A DNA stretch of 64,000 nucleotides from Tianweitania sediminis (GTDB lineage: Bacteria; Pseudomonadota; Alphaproteobacteria; Rhizobiales; Rhizobiaceae). Positions 21,637-30,386 of the stretch are shown piece after piece. The stretch is from positions 248,001 through 312,000 of the forward strand of contig NZ_JAGIYY010000003.1 in NCBI RefSeq assembly GCF_017813335.1, read 5' to 3'. Below the pieces are notes generated by a model. That model did no database searches, was not told the DNA's origin, and was given only the letters and a program-made list of their open reading frames with translations. Position 1 is the first letter of the stretch. Each line of letters starts with the position of its first letter. The position numbers were made by a program, and so were the translations under genes.

Positions 21637-24594
21637 ATGGCCAATCCCACCTATCGTAAGACTGCGCCTTCGGGTCCGAAGAAGCGCGGCAATCCGCTGA
21701 CGGACTATTTGGACGCGTCCGAGCCGCTGCATCGCGGCCGTGCACCCGCGGACACGATCGATCCCGAAGAAGGGCCAGTAGACGCGGCAGATGATGCTGC
21801 GCGAGACGGCTTCGGCGAAGCGCCGCAGGCGGACCTGACCGGCACCCCGCTGTCGGGGTCGATCAGCGACTGGGCCAAGCAGATCGAGAAGGAAGCCGAA
21901 ACGGCGCCGAAGAAGCCGAAGGTTCCGAAGAAGGTGCCGGAGCGCTCGTCTGCCGCCACCAAGTCGGCACGCGGCACATCCATGGGCGGGGCGGCAACGC
22001 CGAAGGAGCGCGCCGCGGCCGGCCTCAATCCCGTTGCCGGCATGGACATCAGCCTGGAGGACGCCGCGTCGCTGTCCTCCTCCGGCGTAACTGCAACCGT
22101 GGCCGCCCTTTCGGCACTGATCGAAAGCGGTAACCCGCTGCACAAGAATGGCGTGCTGTGGACGCCGCACCGCCCTGCCCGCCCGGAAAAGTCCGAGGGC
22201 GGCATTACCCTCAAGATGACAACCGACTTCAAGCCGTCGGGTGACCAGCCAACGGCGATCAAGGACCTCGTCGAGGGCGTCGCTAACGAAGACCGGACGC
22301 AGGTGCTGCTCGGCGTCACGGGTTCGGGCAAGACCTTCACCATGGCCAAGGTGATCGAGGAAACGCAGCGACCGGCGCTGATCCTCGCCCCCAACAAGAC
22401 GCTGGCTGCCCAGCTCTATGGCGAGTTCAAGAAGTTCTTCCCCGACAACGCCGTGGAGTATTTCGTTTCCTATTACGACTACTACCAGCCGGAAGCTTAC
22501 GTTCCGCGCACCGACACCTTCATAGAAAAGGAATCGTCGATCAACGAGCAGATCGACCGCATGCGCCACTCCGCGACACGCTCGCTGCTCGAACGGGACG
22601 ACGTGGTAATCGTCGCGTCCGTGTCCTGCATCTACGGTATCGGCTCGGTCGAGACGTATACGGCCATGACCTTCCAGATGACGATCGGCGACCGGCTCGA
22701 CCAGCGGCAGCTCCTCGCCGACCTCGTGGCACAGCAATACAAGCGGCAGGACATCAACTTCGTGCGCGGATCGTTTCGGGTCCGCGGTGACACAATCGAG
22801 ATCTTCCCCGCCCACTTGGAAGACCGCGCCTGGCGCATCTCTCTGTTCGGCGATGAGATCGAGCAGATCGTGGAATTCGACCCGTTGACCGGTAAGAAGA
22901 CCGGTGAGCTCAAGTCGGTGAAGATCTACGCCAACTCGCACTACGTGACGCCGCGCCCGACCCTCAACCAGGCCATCAAGTCCATCAAGGAAGAGCTCCA
23001 GGGCCGCTTGGTTGAGCTCGAACGCGCCGGTCGCCTCTTGGAAGCACAGCGGCTTGAACAGCGCACACGCTTTGATCTGGAAATGCTGGAAGCCACCGGC
23101 TCCTGCGCCGGCATCGAGAACTATTCGCGCTATCTCACTGGTCGCAAGCCCGGCGATCCGCCGCCGACCCTGTTCGAATACATCCCCGACAACGCACTGG
23201 TCTTCATCGACGAAAGCCATGTCACCGTCCCGCAGATCGGCGGCATGTATCGCGGCGACTTTCGGCGCAAGGCGACGCTCGCCGAATACGGCTTCCGCCT
23301 GCCCTCCTGCATGGACAACCGCCCGCTGCGCTTCGAGGAATGGGACGCGATGCGTCCGCTCTCGGTTGCCGTGTCGGCGACGCCAGGCGCCTGGGAGATG
23401 GAAGAAGCAGGCGGCGTGTTCGCCGAGCAGGTCATCCGCCCCACCGGTTTGATCGACCCGCCAGTCGAGGTGCGTCCGGCGAAAAGTCAGGTGGACGATG
23501 TGCTGGGCGAAATCCGCGAAACCACGGCCAAAGGGTATCGCACGCTCTGCACCGTGCTCACCAAGCGCATGGCCGAAGATCTCACGGAATATCTGCACGA
23601 GCAGAACATCCGCGTGCGCTACATGCATTCCGACATCGACACGCTGGAGCGCATCGAGATCCTCCGCGACCTGCGGCTTGGCGCCTTCGACGTGCTTGTC
23701 GGCATCAACCTTCTGCGTGAAGGGCTCGACATTCCTGAATGCGGCTTCGTTGCGATCCTTGACGCCGACAAGGAAGGCTTCCTGCGGTCTGAAACGTCCC
23801 TGATCCAGACCATCGGCCGCGCCGCGCGGAACGTCGACGGCAAGGTCATCCTTTACGCCGACCAGATCACCGGCTCCATGAATCGCGCGATGGCGGAAAC
23901 CAACCGGCGCCGTGAGAAGCAGTTAGCCTACAACGCCGAACACGGCATCACGCCCGAAAGCGTGAAGTCCAACATTTCCGATATTCTCGATTCCGTTTAC
24001 GAGCGCGACCATGTACGCGCCGAGATTCCGGGTGCAAAAGAGAAGGGCGGCGCGAACAATCTCGTCGGCAACAATCTCAAGGCGCATCTCGATTACCTCG
24101 AAAAGGAAATGCGCAACGCCGCTGCCGATCTCGACTTCGAGAAGGCCGCGCGCATTCGCGACGAGGTGAAGCGCCTGCGCGAAACCGAGCTTGCCATTTC
24201 GGACGATCCGCTGGCCCGCACCGTGGAATATGAGAGCCCTGTTTCGGGCCGGGAGAAAGGCAAGCACAACAAGGGGCGCGCCGTGCATCGCGCGGTCGAT
24301 GAGGAAACCGGACAGTCGCTGTTTGCGAAGCCTCACCTCGATGCGATGGGCACGTCCGGCGATCATGCGGTGCCCGCCGGAGCGGTCGAGCGCTCGCTGT
24401 TCCGCAAGAACTCGCTGGACGAAATGACCGTGCGGCGCACGGAAAAGCCGGTGGAAGGCACCAAGCCGCAGAAGCCGGTTGACGATCCGCGTCCGCTGAT
24501 CCGCGCAAAGGTCGGCGCCGGCTCCTACGAAGATCCTGCGGACCAGCAGCGCCAGAAACGGCGCAAGTCGAAGACGGGGCGCCCGGGACGGTGA
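21637..24594 (+). CDS. uvrB: UvrABC excinuclease subunit B, with long N- and C-terminal extensions
   Basis: UvrB is the damage-verifying helicase-like subunit of nucleotide excision repair. The conserved core starts near residue 192 ([18 protein letters not shown]), with Walker A GVTGSGKT at about 227, the beta-hairpin [12 protein letters not shown], and helicase motifs to about 790. The UVR motif ([20 protein letters not shown]) is near 818. At 985 residues it is about 310 longer than E. coli UvrB. The N-terminal 190 residues are Lys/Pro/Ala-rich and low-complexity. The last 140 are basic and end GRPGR. Rhizobial UvrB proteins are often extended. The ATG at 21637 is the likely start. Confidence 0.96.
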   Translation: MANPTYRKTAPSGPKKRGNPLTDYLDASEPLHRGRAPADTIDPEEGPVDAADDAARDGFGEAPQADLTGTPLSGSISDWAKQIEKEAETAPKKPKVPKKVPERSSAATKSARGTSMGGAATPKERAAAGLNPVAGMDISLEDAASLSSSGVTATVAALSALIESGNPLHKNGVLWTPHRPARPEKSEGGITLKMTTDFKPSGDQPTAIKDLVEGVANEDRTQVLLGVTGSGKTFTMAKVIEETQRPALILAPNKTLAAQLYGEFKKFFPDNAVEYFVSYYDYYQPEAYVPRTDTFIEKESSINEQIDRMRHSATRSLLERDDVVIVASVSCIYGIGSVETYTAMTFQMTIGDRLDQRQLLADLVAQQYKRQDINFVRGSFRVRGDTIEIFPAHLEDRAWRISLFGDEIEQIVEFDPLTGKKTGELKSVKIYANSHYVTPRPTLNQAIKSIKEELQGRLVELERAGRLLEAQRLEQRTRFDLEMLEATGSCAGIENYSRYLTGRKPGDPPPTLFEYIPDNALVFIDESHVTVPQIGGMYRGDFRRKATLAEYGFRLPSCMDNRPLRFEEWDAMRPLSVAVSATPGAWEMEEAGGVFAEQVIRPTGLIDPPVEVRPAKSQVDDVLGEIRETTAKGYRTLCTVLTKRMAEDLTEYLHEQNIRVRYMHSDIDTLERIEILRDLRLGAFDVLVGINLLREGLDIPECGFVAILDADKEGFLRSETSLIQTIGRAARNVDGKVILYADQITGSMNRAMAETNRRREKQLAYNAEHGITPESVKSNISDILDSVYERDHVRAEIPGAKEKGGANNLVGNNLKAHLDYLEKEMRNAAADLDFEKAARIRDEVKRLRETELAISDDPLARTVEYESPVSGREKGKHNKGRAVHRAVDEETGQSLFAKPHLDAMGTSGDHAVPAGAVERSLFRKNSLDEMTVRRTEKPVEGTKPQKPVDDPRPLIRAKVGAGSYEDPADQQRQKRRKSKTGRPGR

Positions 24595-25196
24595 GCTGGC
24601 GGATCGGTCTCGTTGTCTTCGCCGCGCTGGTGTTTGGGGCGATGCCTGCCCTTGCGCAGGTCAAGGCCAAAGAGGTGGTGAAGACGTATGCCATTTCCGG
24701 CACCACGGGCCCCGAACTCTACGATTCGATCGGCGAAAATGGGCCGCGCATCGGCGGCATGGCCGTGACCGGCACCATTGCCCACACCAACTTCGATCTG
24801 CGGTGGCGGCGCAACTACCAGCCGGAAGGCAACGGCTGCCGTTTGGTTTCAGCTGTTCCGTTTCTGACGATCACCTACACAGTGCCCAAGCCGAGGGGAT
24901 TGCTGCCGGCCGAAACCAAGCGCCTGTGGGACACGTTCAGCGACGGCATCCTTGCACATGAAAAGGTGCATGGCGCGCAGATCGAGGACATGGCAAACAC
25001 GATCTATGCTGAAACGGTCGGCTTCTTTCAGCCTGATGATCCCGGCTGCAAAAAGATCCGCGACGCCATTCAGCCGCTGCTGGCCGCCGCATCAAACAAG
25101 CAGCGCGCTGAGGCGCGCGAATTCGATCGCATCGAGATGAGCAATGGCGGCAATGTCCACCGCTTGATCCTCGACCTCGTCAACGGCGGACGCTGA
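24591..25196 (+). CDS. DUF922-family secreted, probable zinc protease-like protein
   Basis: The 201-residue protein begins at a GTG that overlaps the uvrB stop as GTGA. A signal peptide (about residues 1-22, ending ALAQ) directs export. The mature protein has the DUF922 pattern, including [16 protein letters not shown] near residue 120, where HEKVH is an HExxH zinc motif. Two cysteine positions suggest a disulfide. The family is described as putative secreted zinc-dependent proteases, without a known substrate. Coupling to uvrB is probably economical rather than functional. Confidence 0.82.
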   Translation: MSWRIGLVVFAALVFGAMPALAQVKAKEVVKTYAISGTTGPELYDSIGENGPRIGGMAVTGTIAHTNFDLRWRRNYQPEGNGCRLVSAVPFLTITYTVPKPRGLLPAETKRLWDTFSDGILAHEKVHGAQIEDMANTIYAETVGFFQPDDPGCKKIRDAIQPLLAAASNKQRAEAREFDRIEMSNGGNVHRLILDLVNGGR

Positions 25197-25203
25197 AGCG
25201 CAC

Positions 25204-25509
25204 TTATTCTTCCGGTTCGGTGGTAAACAGCAGCGGATAGCCGGCGCGCTTGCCGGCGTCGGTCGCGCGCGTCGCCTTGGTTTCCGCCACGTCCTTGGTG
25301 AACACCGCCACGACGCAAACGCCCTTGCGATGTGCGGTGATCATGATCTGGTAGGCTTGGTCGCCCGTGATGCGGAACTCGGCCTTGAGCACAGCCGTCA
25401 CGAATTCGCGCGGTGTGAAGTCGTCGTTGACAAGAATGACCTTGTGCAACTTGGGCCGCTCGGTTTTCGGGCGCAGCTTCGTGACTGGCGGCGTGACAGT
25501 TTCGCTCAT
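25204..25509 (-). CDS. clpS: ATP-dependent Clp protease adaptor ClpS
   Basis: ClpS delivers N-degron substrates to ClpAP. The 101-residue product has the core LHKVILVNDDFTPREFVTAV near residues 22-41 (the N-end rule pocket) and ITAHRKGVCVVAVFTKDVAE. No clpA follows, so this may be the second, free-standing ClpS (ClpS2) common in Rhizobiales. Two starts three codons apart (25518 and 25509) are possible; neither has a good ribosome-binding site. It converges on the DUF922 gene. Confidence 0.9.
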   Translation of the reverse strand: MSETVTPPVTKLRPKTERPKLHKVILVNDDFTPREFVTAVLKAEFRITGDQAYQIMITAHRKGVCVVAVFTKDVAETKATRATDAGKRAGYPLLFTTEPEE

Positions 25510-25765
25510 GACGATCATAACCAGGAGGTGAACCGGAGCGCTTGCAGCTGTGCCGCAAGAGGTCGCTGGCTCCTGTTTAATCCTCGCAACCGCTTTTCGC
25601 AAATGCTGCGCGAGCCGACCTTCTTCGGGATTCGGCCGGTTGCGTGAAGAACGTTTCCTCCCACATCCGCGGCGCAGCGCAGCCAGGGGAGCGTCAGCAA
25701 GGATCGTCCAATGTAGAACAAGTACTTGTCAGCGACAGCCACGGATATACCTGAAGTTGTGCACC

Positions 25766-25951
25766 CTTGCCTAAGAATATCTTCCATGCGATAAACCCGT
25801 TACGTTTGGGCATTTGCCGCCGGGGGGAACGGCTCGCATCCATCCTTCCCTGGCTTCAAAATTCTGACGCCCGCATTGCGGGAACACGCACCGGTTTGAG
25901 CGCAACCAGAACCGGTGCCGATCAAGGAATGGGATAAGGAGTTTTCCCTCT
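25766..25951 (+). promoter_or_regulatory. Promoter and structured leader of the first cold-shock gene
   Basis: CTTGCC (25766-25771), 17 bases, then CGATAA (25789-25794) is a possible promoter, giving a leader of about 150 nt. Two perfect hairpins follow: CCCGC/GCGGG (25870-25882), and GCACCGGTT/AACCGGTGC with a 13-nt loop (25888-25918). AAGGAG lies about 10 bases before the ATG. Long structured leaders that change fold in the cold are typical of cspA genes. Upstream, 25510-25765 holds no gene I can support. Confidence 0.5.
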
Positions 25952-26164
25952 ATGGCGCAGACTGGTACTGTGAAGTTCTTCAACGCAACGAAGGGCTTCG
26001 GCTTCATTACTCCCGACGATGGCGCCAAGGATGTGTTTGTTCACATTTCGGCTGTTGAGCGTTCCGGCATGCATACGCTGATGGACGGTCAGAAGGTCAG
26101 CTTTGAAGTGGAGCCCGATCGCATGGGCAAGGGCCCCAAAGCCGTTAACCTGCGACCGGCCTGA
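25952..26164 (+). CDS. Cold-shock protein, CspA family
   Basis: The 70-residue single-domain protein is an OB-fold RNA chaperone. It has RNP1 [11 protein letters not shown] and RNP2 VFVHISAV, and the basic C-terminal GKGPKAVNL. Family members bind single-stranded RNA and keep mRNA accessible in the cold or in stress. A TAAGGAG ribosome-binding site and structured leader precede it; a terminator follows 30 bases later. The second copy starts about 230 bases downstream and is about 75 percent identical by eye. Confidence 0.95.
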   Translation: MAQTGTVKFFNATKGFGFITPDDGAKDVFVHISAVERSGMHTLMDGQKVSFEVEPDRMGKGPKAVNLRPA

Positions 26165-26190
26165 TCTACGCCACAGAATGAGCTTCGGGG

Positions 26191-26220
26191 AGGCGCGGTC
26201 CAGGCCGCGCCTTCTTTTTT
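26191..26220 (+). terminator. Rho-independent terminator after the first cold-shock gene
   Basis: GGCGCGG/CCGCGCC (26192-26198 and 26205-26211) forms a 7-bp stem around TCCAGG, followed by TTCTTTTTT. It should separate the two cold-shock genes into different transcripts. Confidence 0.88.
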
Positions 26221-26394
26221 GATCGTGCTGATGCAAGGCTGTTGCAGCTTTTCCTTGCCCGCTGCCGTGAAATCGGCCAACTTTCCTCCGGTGCCGGTGG
26301 AGGGGTCGCGACAATCGACCGTCGCTGCGCGGCGCCAAGGAACAGCCGGGCGCATGCGTTCCGGGGTCGTTATGCGGAGCGAGGACCAGACTAG

Positions 26395-26607
26395 ATGTCA
26401 CAAAGCGGGACCGTTAAGTTTTTCAATGAGGATAAGGGGTTTGGTTTCATTACCCCTGACGACGGTGGCAAGGATGTGTTTGTCCACATTTCCGCCGTTC
26501 AGTCATCCGGCCTGCCAGGTTTGCAGGACGGGCAGAAAGTGCGTTTCGACACCGAGCCTGACAAGCGTGGCAAGGGTCCGAAAGCCGTAAATCTGACGCT
26601 CGGCTAA
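26395..26607 (+). CDS. Second cold-shock protein, CspA family
   Basis: This 70-residue protein has the same RNP1 ([11 protein letters not shown]) and RNP2 (VFVHISAV) motifs as its upstream paralogue but differs at about a quarter of positions, especially around [10 protein letters not shown]. The 174-base upstream leader contains a CCTCC/GGAGG hairpin. GAGCGAGG lies ahead of the ATG, a weaker ribosome-binding site than that of the first copy. Separate leaders and a terminator between them suggest the pair respond to different conditions. Confidence 0.95.
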   Translation: MSQSGTVKFFNEDKGFGFITPDDGGKDVFVHISAVQSSGLPGLQDGQKVRFDTEPDKRGKGPKAVNLTLG

Positions 26608-26715
26608 AGCGCGACGATCAACTTCAATATTCAGCGCGCGTTCACAATATGCGCGCTAATTTTGCCGCTATGCCGGTGAAGAGATGGCTTGCGTGACCGG
26701 CGCAGGAGATCTGAG

Positions 26716-27144
26716 ATGAAGCGCTTTCTGAAATCCCTAGTTCTGACGGCGGCGGTTGCTGCCACAACGTTGACCGCCTTTTCACCAGCCGAAGCACGTG
26801 ATCGCTGGCATCATCGCCATCATCGCGGGAGTGACGCTGCCGTGGCAGGCATTGCCGGCCTGGCCGTCGGTGCTCTTGCTGGCGCAGCCCTTGCGGCGCC
26901 GCGCGAGCGCGTCATCATCGACGACGGCTATTACCCCGCCCCGCCTCCCCCGCGTCGCGTTTACGTCGAGCGCCGCTATGAAACCCGCCCGACGGTGGTT
27001 TACGGCGGAAGCTACGGCAGCTTCGCGGAACCGTGGTCGCGTGAATGGTATCGCTATTGCGCAGACCGTTACCGCAGCTTCAACCCGTCGGACGGCACCT
27101 TTGTCGGCTATGATGGCGTGCGCCGCTTCTGCGAAGCCAACTGA
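26716..27144 (+). CDS. BA14K-family secreted protein
   Basis: The 142-residue protein has a signal peptide (about residues 1-27, SPAEA), a His/Arg-rich stretch (HHRHHR), a hydrophobic Gly/Ala segment (about 44-62), a proline-rich linker, and the C-terminal BA14K motif WYRYCADRYRSFNPSDGTF. The Brucella prototype is an immunoreactive lectin-like protein linked to LPS and virulence; function elsewhere is unclear. AGGAG lies seven bases before the ATG. A bidirectional terminator follows. Confidence 0.86.
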   Translation: MKRFLKSLVLTAAVAATTLTAFSPAEARDRWHHRHHRGSDAAVAGIAGLAVGALAGAALAAPRERVIIDDGYYPAPPPPRRVYVERRYETRPTVVYGGSYGSFAEPWSREWYRYCADRYRSFNPSDGTFVGYDGVRRFCEAN

Positions 27145-27166
27145 GTTCAGCACATGTGACGACAAG

Positions 27167-27193
27167 AAAAGCCGCAGCTTCTGCGGCTTTTTT
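27167..27193. terminator. Bidirectional rho-independent terminator
   Basis: GCCGCAG-CTT-CTGCGGC (27171-27187) is followed by TTTTTT on the plus strand and preceded by AAGAAAA, giving a T-rich tail on the minus strand. It serves the converging BA14K and MBL hydrolase genes. Confidence 0.88.
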
Positions 27194-27845
27194 ATTGCGC
27201 GTCCCCCGTGAGGAATGGGTTGCCACGGCGCTCATCGCCGAAACGGCTGCCAGGACCATGTCCGCAGATGAAGCCGATGTCGTCGCCGAGCGGCAGCAGC
27301 TTGTTCCTGATCGAAGCAATCAAGGCGGCGTGGTCGCCCCCCGGCAGGTCGGTACGCCCGATCGATCCGTGAAACAGCACGTCGCCGACATGGGCAAAGC
27401 GCGCCTCACGGTTGAAGAACACCACGTGCCCCGGCGCGTGGCCCGGGCAATGCAGCACCTCGAACTGGTGCTCGCCGAAACCCACGACATCGCCTTCGGC
27501 AAGGAAGCGATCCGGTGTGCAGTTGCGCACAGCATCGGAAACCCCGAACCGGACAGCTTGCACTTCCAGGTTCTGGAGCAGTGGCGTGTCGGCTTCGTGT
27601 GGTCCCACGAGTGGAACCCCGAGCGCGTCCTTCAGGTCCATTGCGCCACCCGCGTGATCGATGTGGCCGTGCGTCAGCCAGATCGCCTGAACCGTGACGC
27701 CGTACTGCTCCAGCGCAGCCCGGATGCGCGGGAGGTCGCCACCTGGATCAACGACAACCCCTTCCTTGGTGTCGGCGTCGAAAAGAATGGTGCAGTTCTG
27801 CTGGAACGGCGTGACCGGCACGATGGCTGCGTTGAGTTGACCCAT
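27192..27845 (-). CDS. MBL-fold metallo-hydrolase (glyoxalase II-like)
   Basis: The 217-residue protein has the metal-binding motif THGHIDHAGG near residue 54, followed by LHCPGHAPGHV near 127, the GDVLF aspartate and a final GHGPGS. This is the YcbL/glyoxalase II-like group that hydrolyses thioesters such as S-lactoylglutathione, or acts on sulfur compounds. Its fold is cytoplasmic. I prefer the ATG at 27845, where the family sequence begins, to the in-frame codon at 27872. It ends within the shared terminator with the BA14K gene. Confidence 0.88.
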   Translation of the reverse strand: MGQLNAAIVPVTPFQQNCTILFDADTKEGVVVDPGGDLPRIRAALEQYGVTVQAIWLTHGHIDHAGGAMDLKDALGVPLVGPHEADTPLLQNLEVQAVRFGVSDAVRNCTPDRFLAEGDVVGFGEHQFEVLHCPGHAPGHVVFFNREARFAHVGDVLFHGSIGRTDLPGGDHAALIASIRNKLLPLGDDIGFICGHGPGSRFGDERRGNPFLTGDAQ

Positions 27846-27910
27846 GATCCGCGACGTCTCCCTTGATCCCACCGGCTGGAGATAGGCCGCGCCGACCGCG
27901 AGGTCCAGAA

Positions 27911-27940
27911 AGGAAAAGGCGGCACAAGGCCGCCTTCCTG
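27911..27940 (-). terminator. Terminator after ilvE
   Basis: On the minus strand AAGGCGGC/GCCGCCTT (arms 27929-27936 and 27916-27923) with a five-base loop is followed by a T/C-rich tail (TTCCTTT). It ends ilvE and partly insulates the MBL hydrolase gene. Confidence 0.7.
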
Positions 27941-27965
27941 ATGGTTTCGCGGTTGCCGCCCGTTG

Positions 27966-28862
27966 CTATTCGGCCGCGATCACGGACGCTTTCGGGGTCA
28001 CCTCCGCGGTGTAGTCTTTCATCAGTTGCAGGCTGATCTCGCCCGGCGTGAAACGATATTGGCCGATCTCGGCGACTGGGGTTACTTCCGCGGCCGTTCC
28101 CGTGAGGAAACATTCGCTGAAGCTCGACAGTTCTTCCGGCATGATCACCCGCTCGTTCACCGCAAGACCGCGGCGCTTGGCGAGTTCGATCACCGTTTGG
28201 CGCGTGATACCGTCCAGGAAGCAGTCCGGCGTTGGCGTATGGAGGGCGCCATCCCTGACGAAGAACACGTTGGCGCCCGTGGCTTCGGCAACATGGCCGC
28301 GCCAGTCGAGCATCAGCGCATCCGCATAGCCCTTCGCTTCCGCCGCATGCTTGGACAGCGTGCAGATCATGTAAAGGCCCGCAGCCTTCGCCTTGGATGG
28401 AGCGGTGCGAGGATCCGGACGCCGGTACTCTGCCATGTCGAGGCGGATGCCCTTCAGCTTCTGTTCCGGGTCGAAGTAGCTGGGCCACTGCCAGATCGCG
28501 ATCGCGCAGTTGATCTTGTTCGACTGCGCCGAAACGCCCATCATTTCCGAGCCGCGCCAGGCGATCGGGCGCACGTAGGCGTCGGAAAAGCCCTGCTTGC
28601 GCAGAAGCTGGCGGCAGGCATCGTTGATCACCTCCTCCGAATAGGGAATGGTGAAGCCAAGAACCTTCGCAGAATCATGCAAACGCCGCGTATGCTCCTT
28701 GAGCTTGAAGATTTCGCCGCCATAGGCGCGCTCCCCTTCAAAAACCGCGCTCGCATAATGAAGGCCGTGCGTGAGCACATGGATCTTTGCATCCGCCCAC
28801 TTCACGAACTCACCGTTCATCCAGATAAAGCCGTCCAGTTGGTCGAATGGGACCGAAGCCAT
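27966..28862 (-). CDS. ilvE: Branched-chain amino acid aminotransferase
   Basis: This fold-type IV PLP enzyme interconverts leucine, isoleucine and valine with their 2-oxo acids using glutamate/2-oxoglutarate. The 298-residue protein has IHVLTHGLHYASAVFEGERA near residue 27, the Schiff-base lysine region SKAKAAGLY near 153, DALMLDWRGHVAEATGANVF, and the phosphate-binding GITRQTVIEL and SECFLTGTAAEV. It is divergent from the petP operon across about 240 bases that contain two strong symmetric elements. A terminator follows. Confidence 0.93.
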   Translation of the reverse strand: MASVPFDQLDGFIWMNGEFVKWADAKIHVLTHGLHYASAVFEGERAYGGEIFKLKEHTRRLHDSAKVLGFTIPYSEEVINDACRQLLRKQGFSDAYVRPIAWRGSEMMGVSAQSNKINCAIAIWQWPSYFDPEQKLKGIRLDMAEYRRPDPRTAPSKAKAAGLYMICTLSKHAAEAKGYADALMLDWRGHVAEATGANVFFVRDGALHTPTPDCFLDGITRQTVIELAKRRGLAVNERVIMPEELSSFSECFLTGTAAEVTPVAEIGQYRFTPGEISLQLMKDYTAEVTPKASVIAAE

Positions 28863-28902
28863 GGTAATCTCCCTAGGCGCTCTTGTTCTTGTTGATCACA
28901 CC

Positions 28903-28922
28903 ATTCCGGCAGCTGCCGGAAT
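28903..28922. promoter_or_regulatory. Perfect 20-bp palindrome upstream of ilvE
   Basis: ATTCCGGCAGCTGCCGGAAT is its own reverse complement and lies 41-60 bases ahead of the ilvE start in the ilvE/petP divergent region. It could be a protein operator or form a hairpin in the ilvE leader. The regulator is unknown. Confidence 0.45.
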
Positions 28923-29051
28923 CTCCTCGCGTCCATTTTGATGCTAGATTGGGCGGCGATGAGGCCGATCAACGATATTTCCGAAACAGCCTGCAGGGGC
29001 GTGTTTCATTTCGCGTATCGTCGAAAAGCTTCATGAAAATTACCACAGATG

Positions 29052-29082
29052 GAATTTGTGTCAACAAGGCTGACATAAATTC
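29052..29082. promoter_or_regulatory. 12-bp inverted repeat, candidate PetP (MarR) operator
   Basis: GAATTTGTGTCA, seven bases, then TGACATAAATTC form an inverted repeat with one mismatch in 12. It ends 17 bases before the petP start, right where a MarR repressor would block its own promoter. Size and symmetry fit a MarR dimer. Confidence 0.5.
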
Positions 29083-29099
29083 GCAAGGAGCGGGTCAGC

Positions 29100-29627
29100 A
29101 TGCCTCCAACCAAAGCCCAGACTGCTGGGCATCCCTCCGACCCCAAGGAAGCAGAAGTCATCGACTTCGACCTGATCGAGCTGTTTTTCTTTGCTTACCG
29201 TGACTTCACGTCCGACGCTGACCACATGCTGGATCGCATCGGCTTCGGGCGCGCGCATCACCGTATCCTTCATTTCGTGAACCGCCGACCCGGCCTCACG
29301 GTCGCGGAACTCCTGGATGTGCTGCAGATTACGAAGCAGAGCCTTGCGCGCGTGTTGAAGCAGTTGATCGACACCGAGCACATCATGCAGGTTCAGGGTC
29401 CAAAGGACCGCCGGCAGCGGGAACTGCATCCTACCGCCAAGGGAAAGGCCCTTGCCTTGCAATTGGCCGCGCCACAATCCCGCCGGATCGCCAGAGCATT
29501 GGCCACGCTCGGGGGAAACGACCGCCCGCTGATCGAGAGGTTCCTGAAGGAGATGGTGAACCAGGAGCATCGCAACCAGGTTGAGGTTCTCGGCGCTGGC
29601 GGTGCATCGAAGGAGAAGAACGCGTGA
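29100..29627 (+). CDS. petP: MarR-family regulator PetP
   Basis: The 175-residue winged-helix protein has the MarR DNA-binding core (LTVAELLDVLQITKQSLARV near residue 63 and KDRRQRELHPTAKG in the wing near 100). It precedes an OmpR-type response regulator with a 4-base overlap, the arrangement known as petP-petR from Rhodobacter capsulatus, where petR influences cytochrome bc1 and other genes. AAGGAG lies nine bases ahead of the ATG. The inverted repeat just upstream suggests autoregulation. Confidence 0.87.
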   Translation: MPPTKAQTAGHPSDPKEAEVIDFDLIELFFFAYRDFTSDADHMLDRIGFGRAHHRILHFVNRRPGLTVAELLDVLQITKQSLARVLKQLIDTEHIMQVQGPKDRRQRELHPTAKGKALALQLAAPQSRRIARALATLGGNDRPLIERFLKEMVNQEHRNQVEVLGAGGASKEKNA

Positions 29628-30328
29628 GCGAAGCTGCCACCATGCTGCATGACGATGCGGCGCACATCCTCGTTGTTGACGATGATACCCGCATCCGCAC
29701 TCTGCTGAAGCAGTTCCTCGGCCAGAACGGATATCGCGTGACAATGGCTGCGAGCGCTGGCGAAGCGCGGCGCTTTCTTCAGGGTCTGGATTTCGACCTC
29801 ATCATCCTCGATGTCATGATGCCGGGGGAAACGGGGGTCGAACTCACAAAGGCGCTGCGGGAAACCAAGCAGGTGCCCATCCTCATGCTGACCGCCCTGT
29901 CAGAAACCGACAGCCGCATCGAGGGTCTGGAGGCTGGCGCGGACGACTACCTGCCAAAGCCGTTTGATCCGCGCGAACTGCTGCTGCGGATCGGCAACAT
30001 CCTGCGGCGCGGGGCTGCCCCGCAAACGCCAAAGGTCGAGCAGATCGTTTTTGGCCCCTACACGTTCCAGCTTGCCCGCCGGGAACTGAAGAAGGGCGGC
30101 GAAACGCTGAAGCTCACCGATCGCGAACAGGACATTCTGGTGATGTTCGCAGAGCGCGCGGGTGAAACGATCCCGCGCCACGAACTGGTGGGAAATGACG
30201 CAGAGGTCGGCGAGCGCACCATCGACGTCCAGATCAATCGCCTGCGCCGCAAGATCGAGCGCGACCCGTCCAACCCTGTTTGGCTTCAAACGGTGCGCGG
30301 CATCGGCTACCGCTTGAGCGTGGAATAG
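29624..30328 (+). CDS. petR: OmpR-family response regulator PetR
   Basis: The 234-residue protein has a receiver domain (about residues 14-130; DDD acidic pocket, phospho-acceptor Asp63 in LIILDVMMPG, Lys in DYLPKPF) and an OmpR-type winged-helix output domain (about 145-232; RREL, TIDVQINRLRRKIE, TVRGIGYRL). It starts at GTG overlapping the petP stop as GTGA. The sensor kinase gene follows 58 bases later, so the three form a regulator/two-component unit. Confidence 0.93.
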   Translation: MSEAATMLHDDAAHILVVDDDTRIRTLLKQFLGQNGYRVTMAASAGEARRFLQGLDFDLIILDVMMPGETGVELTKALRETKQVPILMLTALSETDSRIEGLEAGADDYLPKPFDPRELLLRIGNILRRGAAPQTPKVEQIVFGPYTFQLARRELKKGGETLKLTDREQDILVMFAERAGETIPRHELVGNDAEVGERTIDVQINRLRRKIERDPSNPVWLQTVRGIGYRLSVE

Positions 30329-30386
30329 GCGCGCAAGCGGAAGGGCGCCTCGCCGCTTTGTTTGCACGCCCGCGATGCGCTAGGAC

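Noticed and set aside
21502-23628. A 708-codon open frame antisense to uvrB
   Set aside because: It lies fully opposite a clearly conserved gene; long antisense frames are common in GC-rich DNA, and no domain is recognisable.
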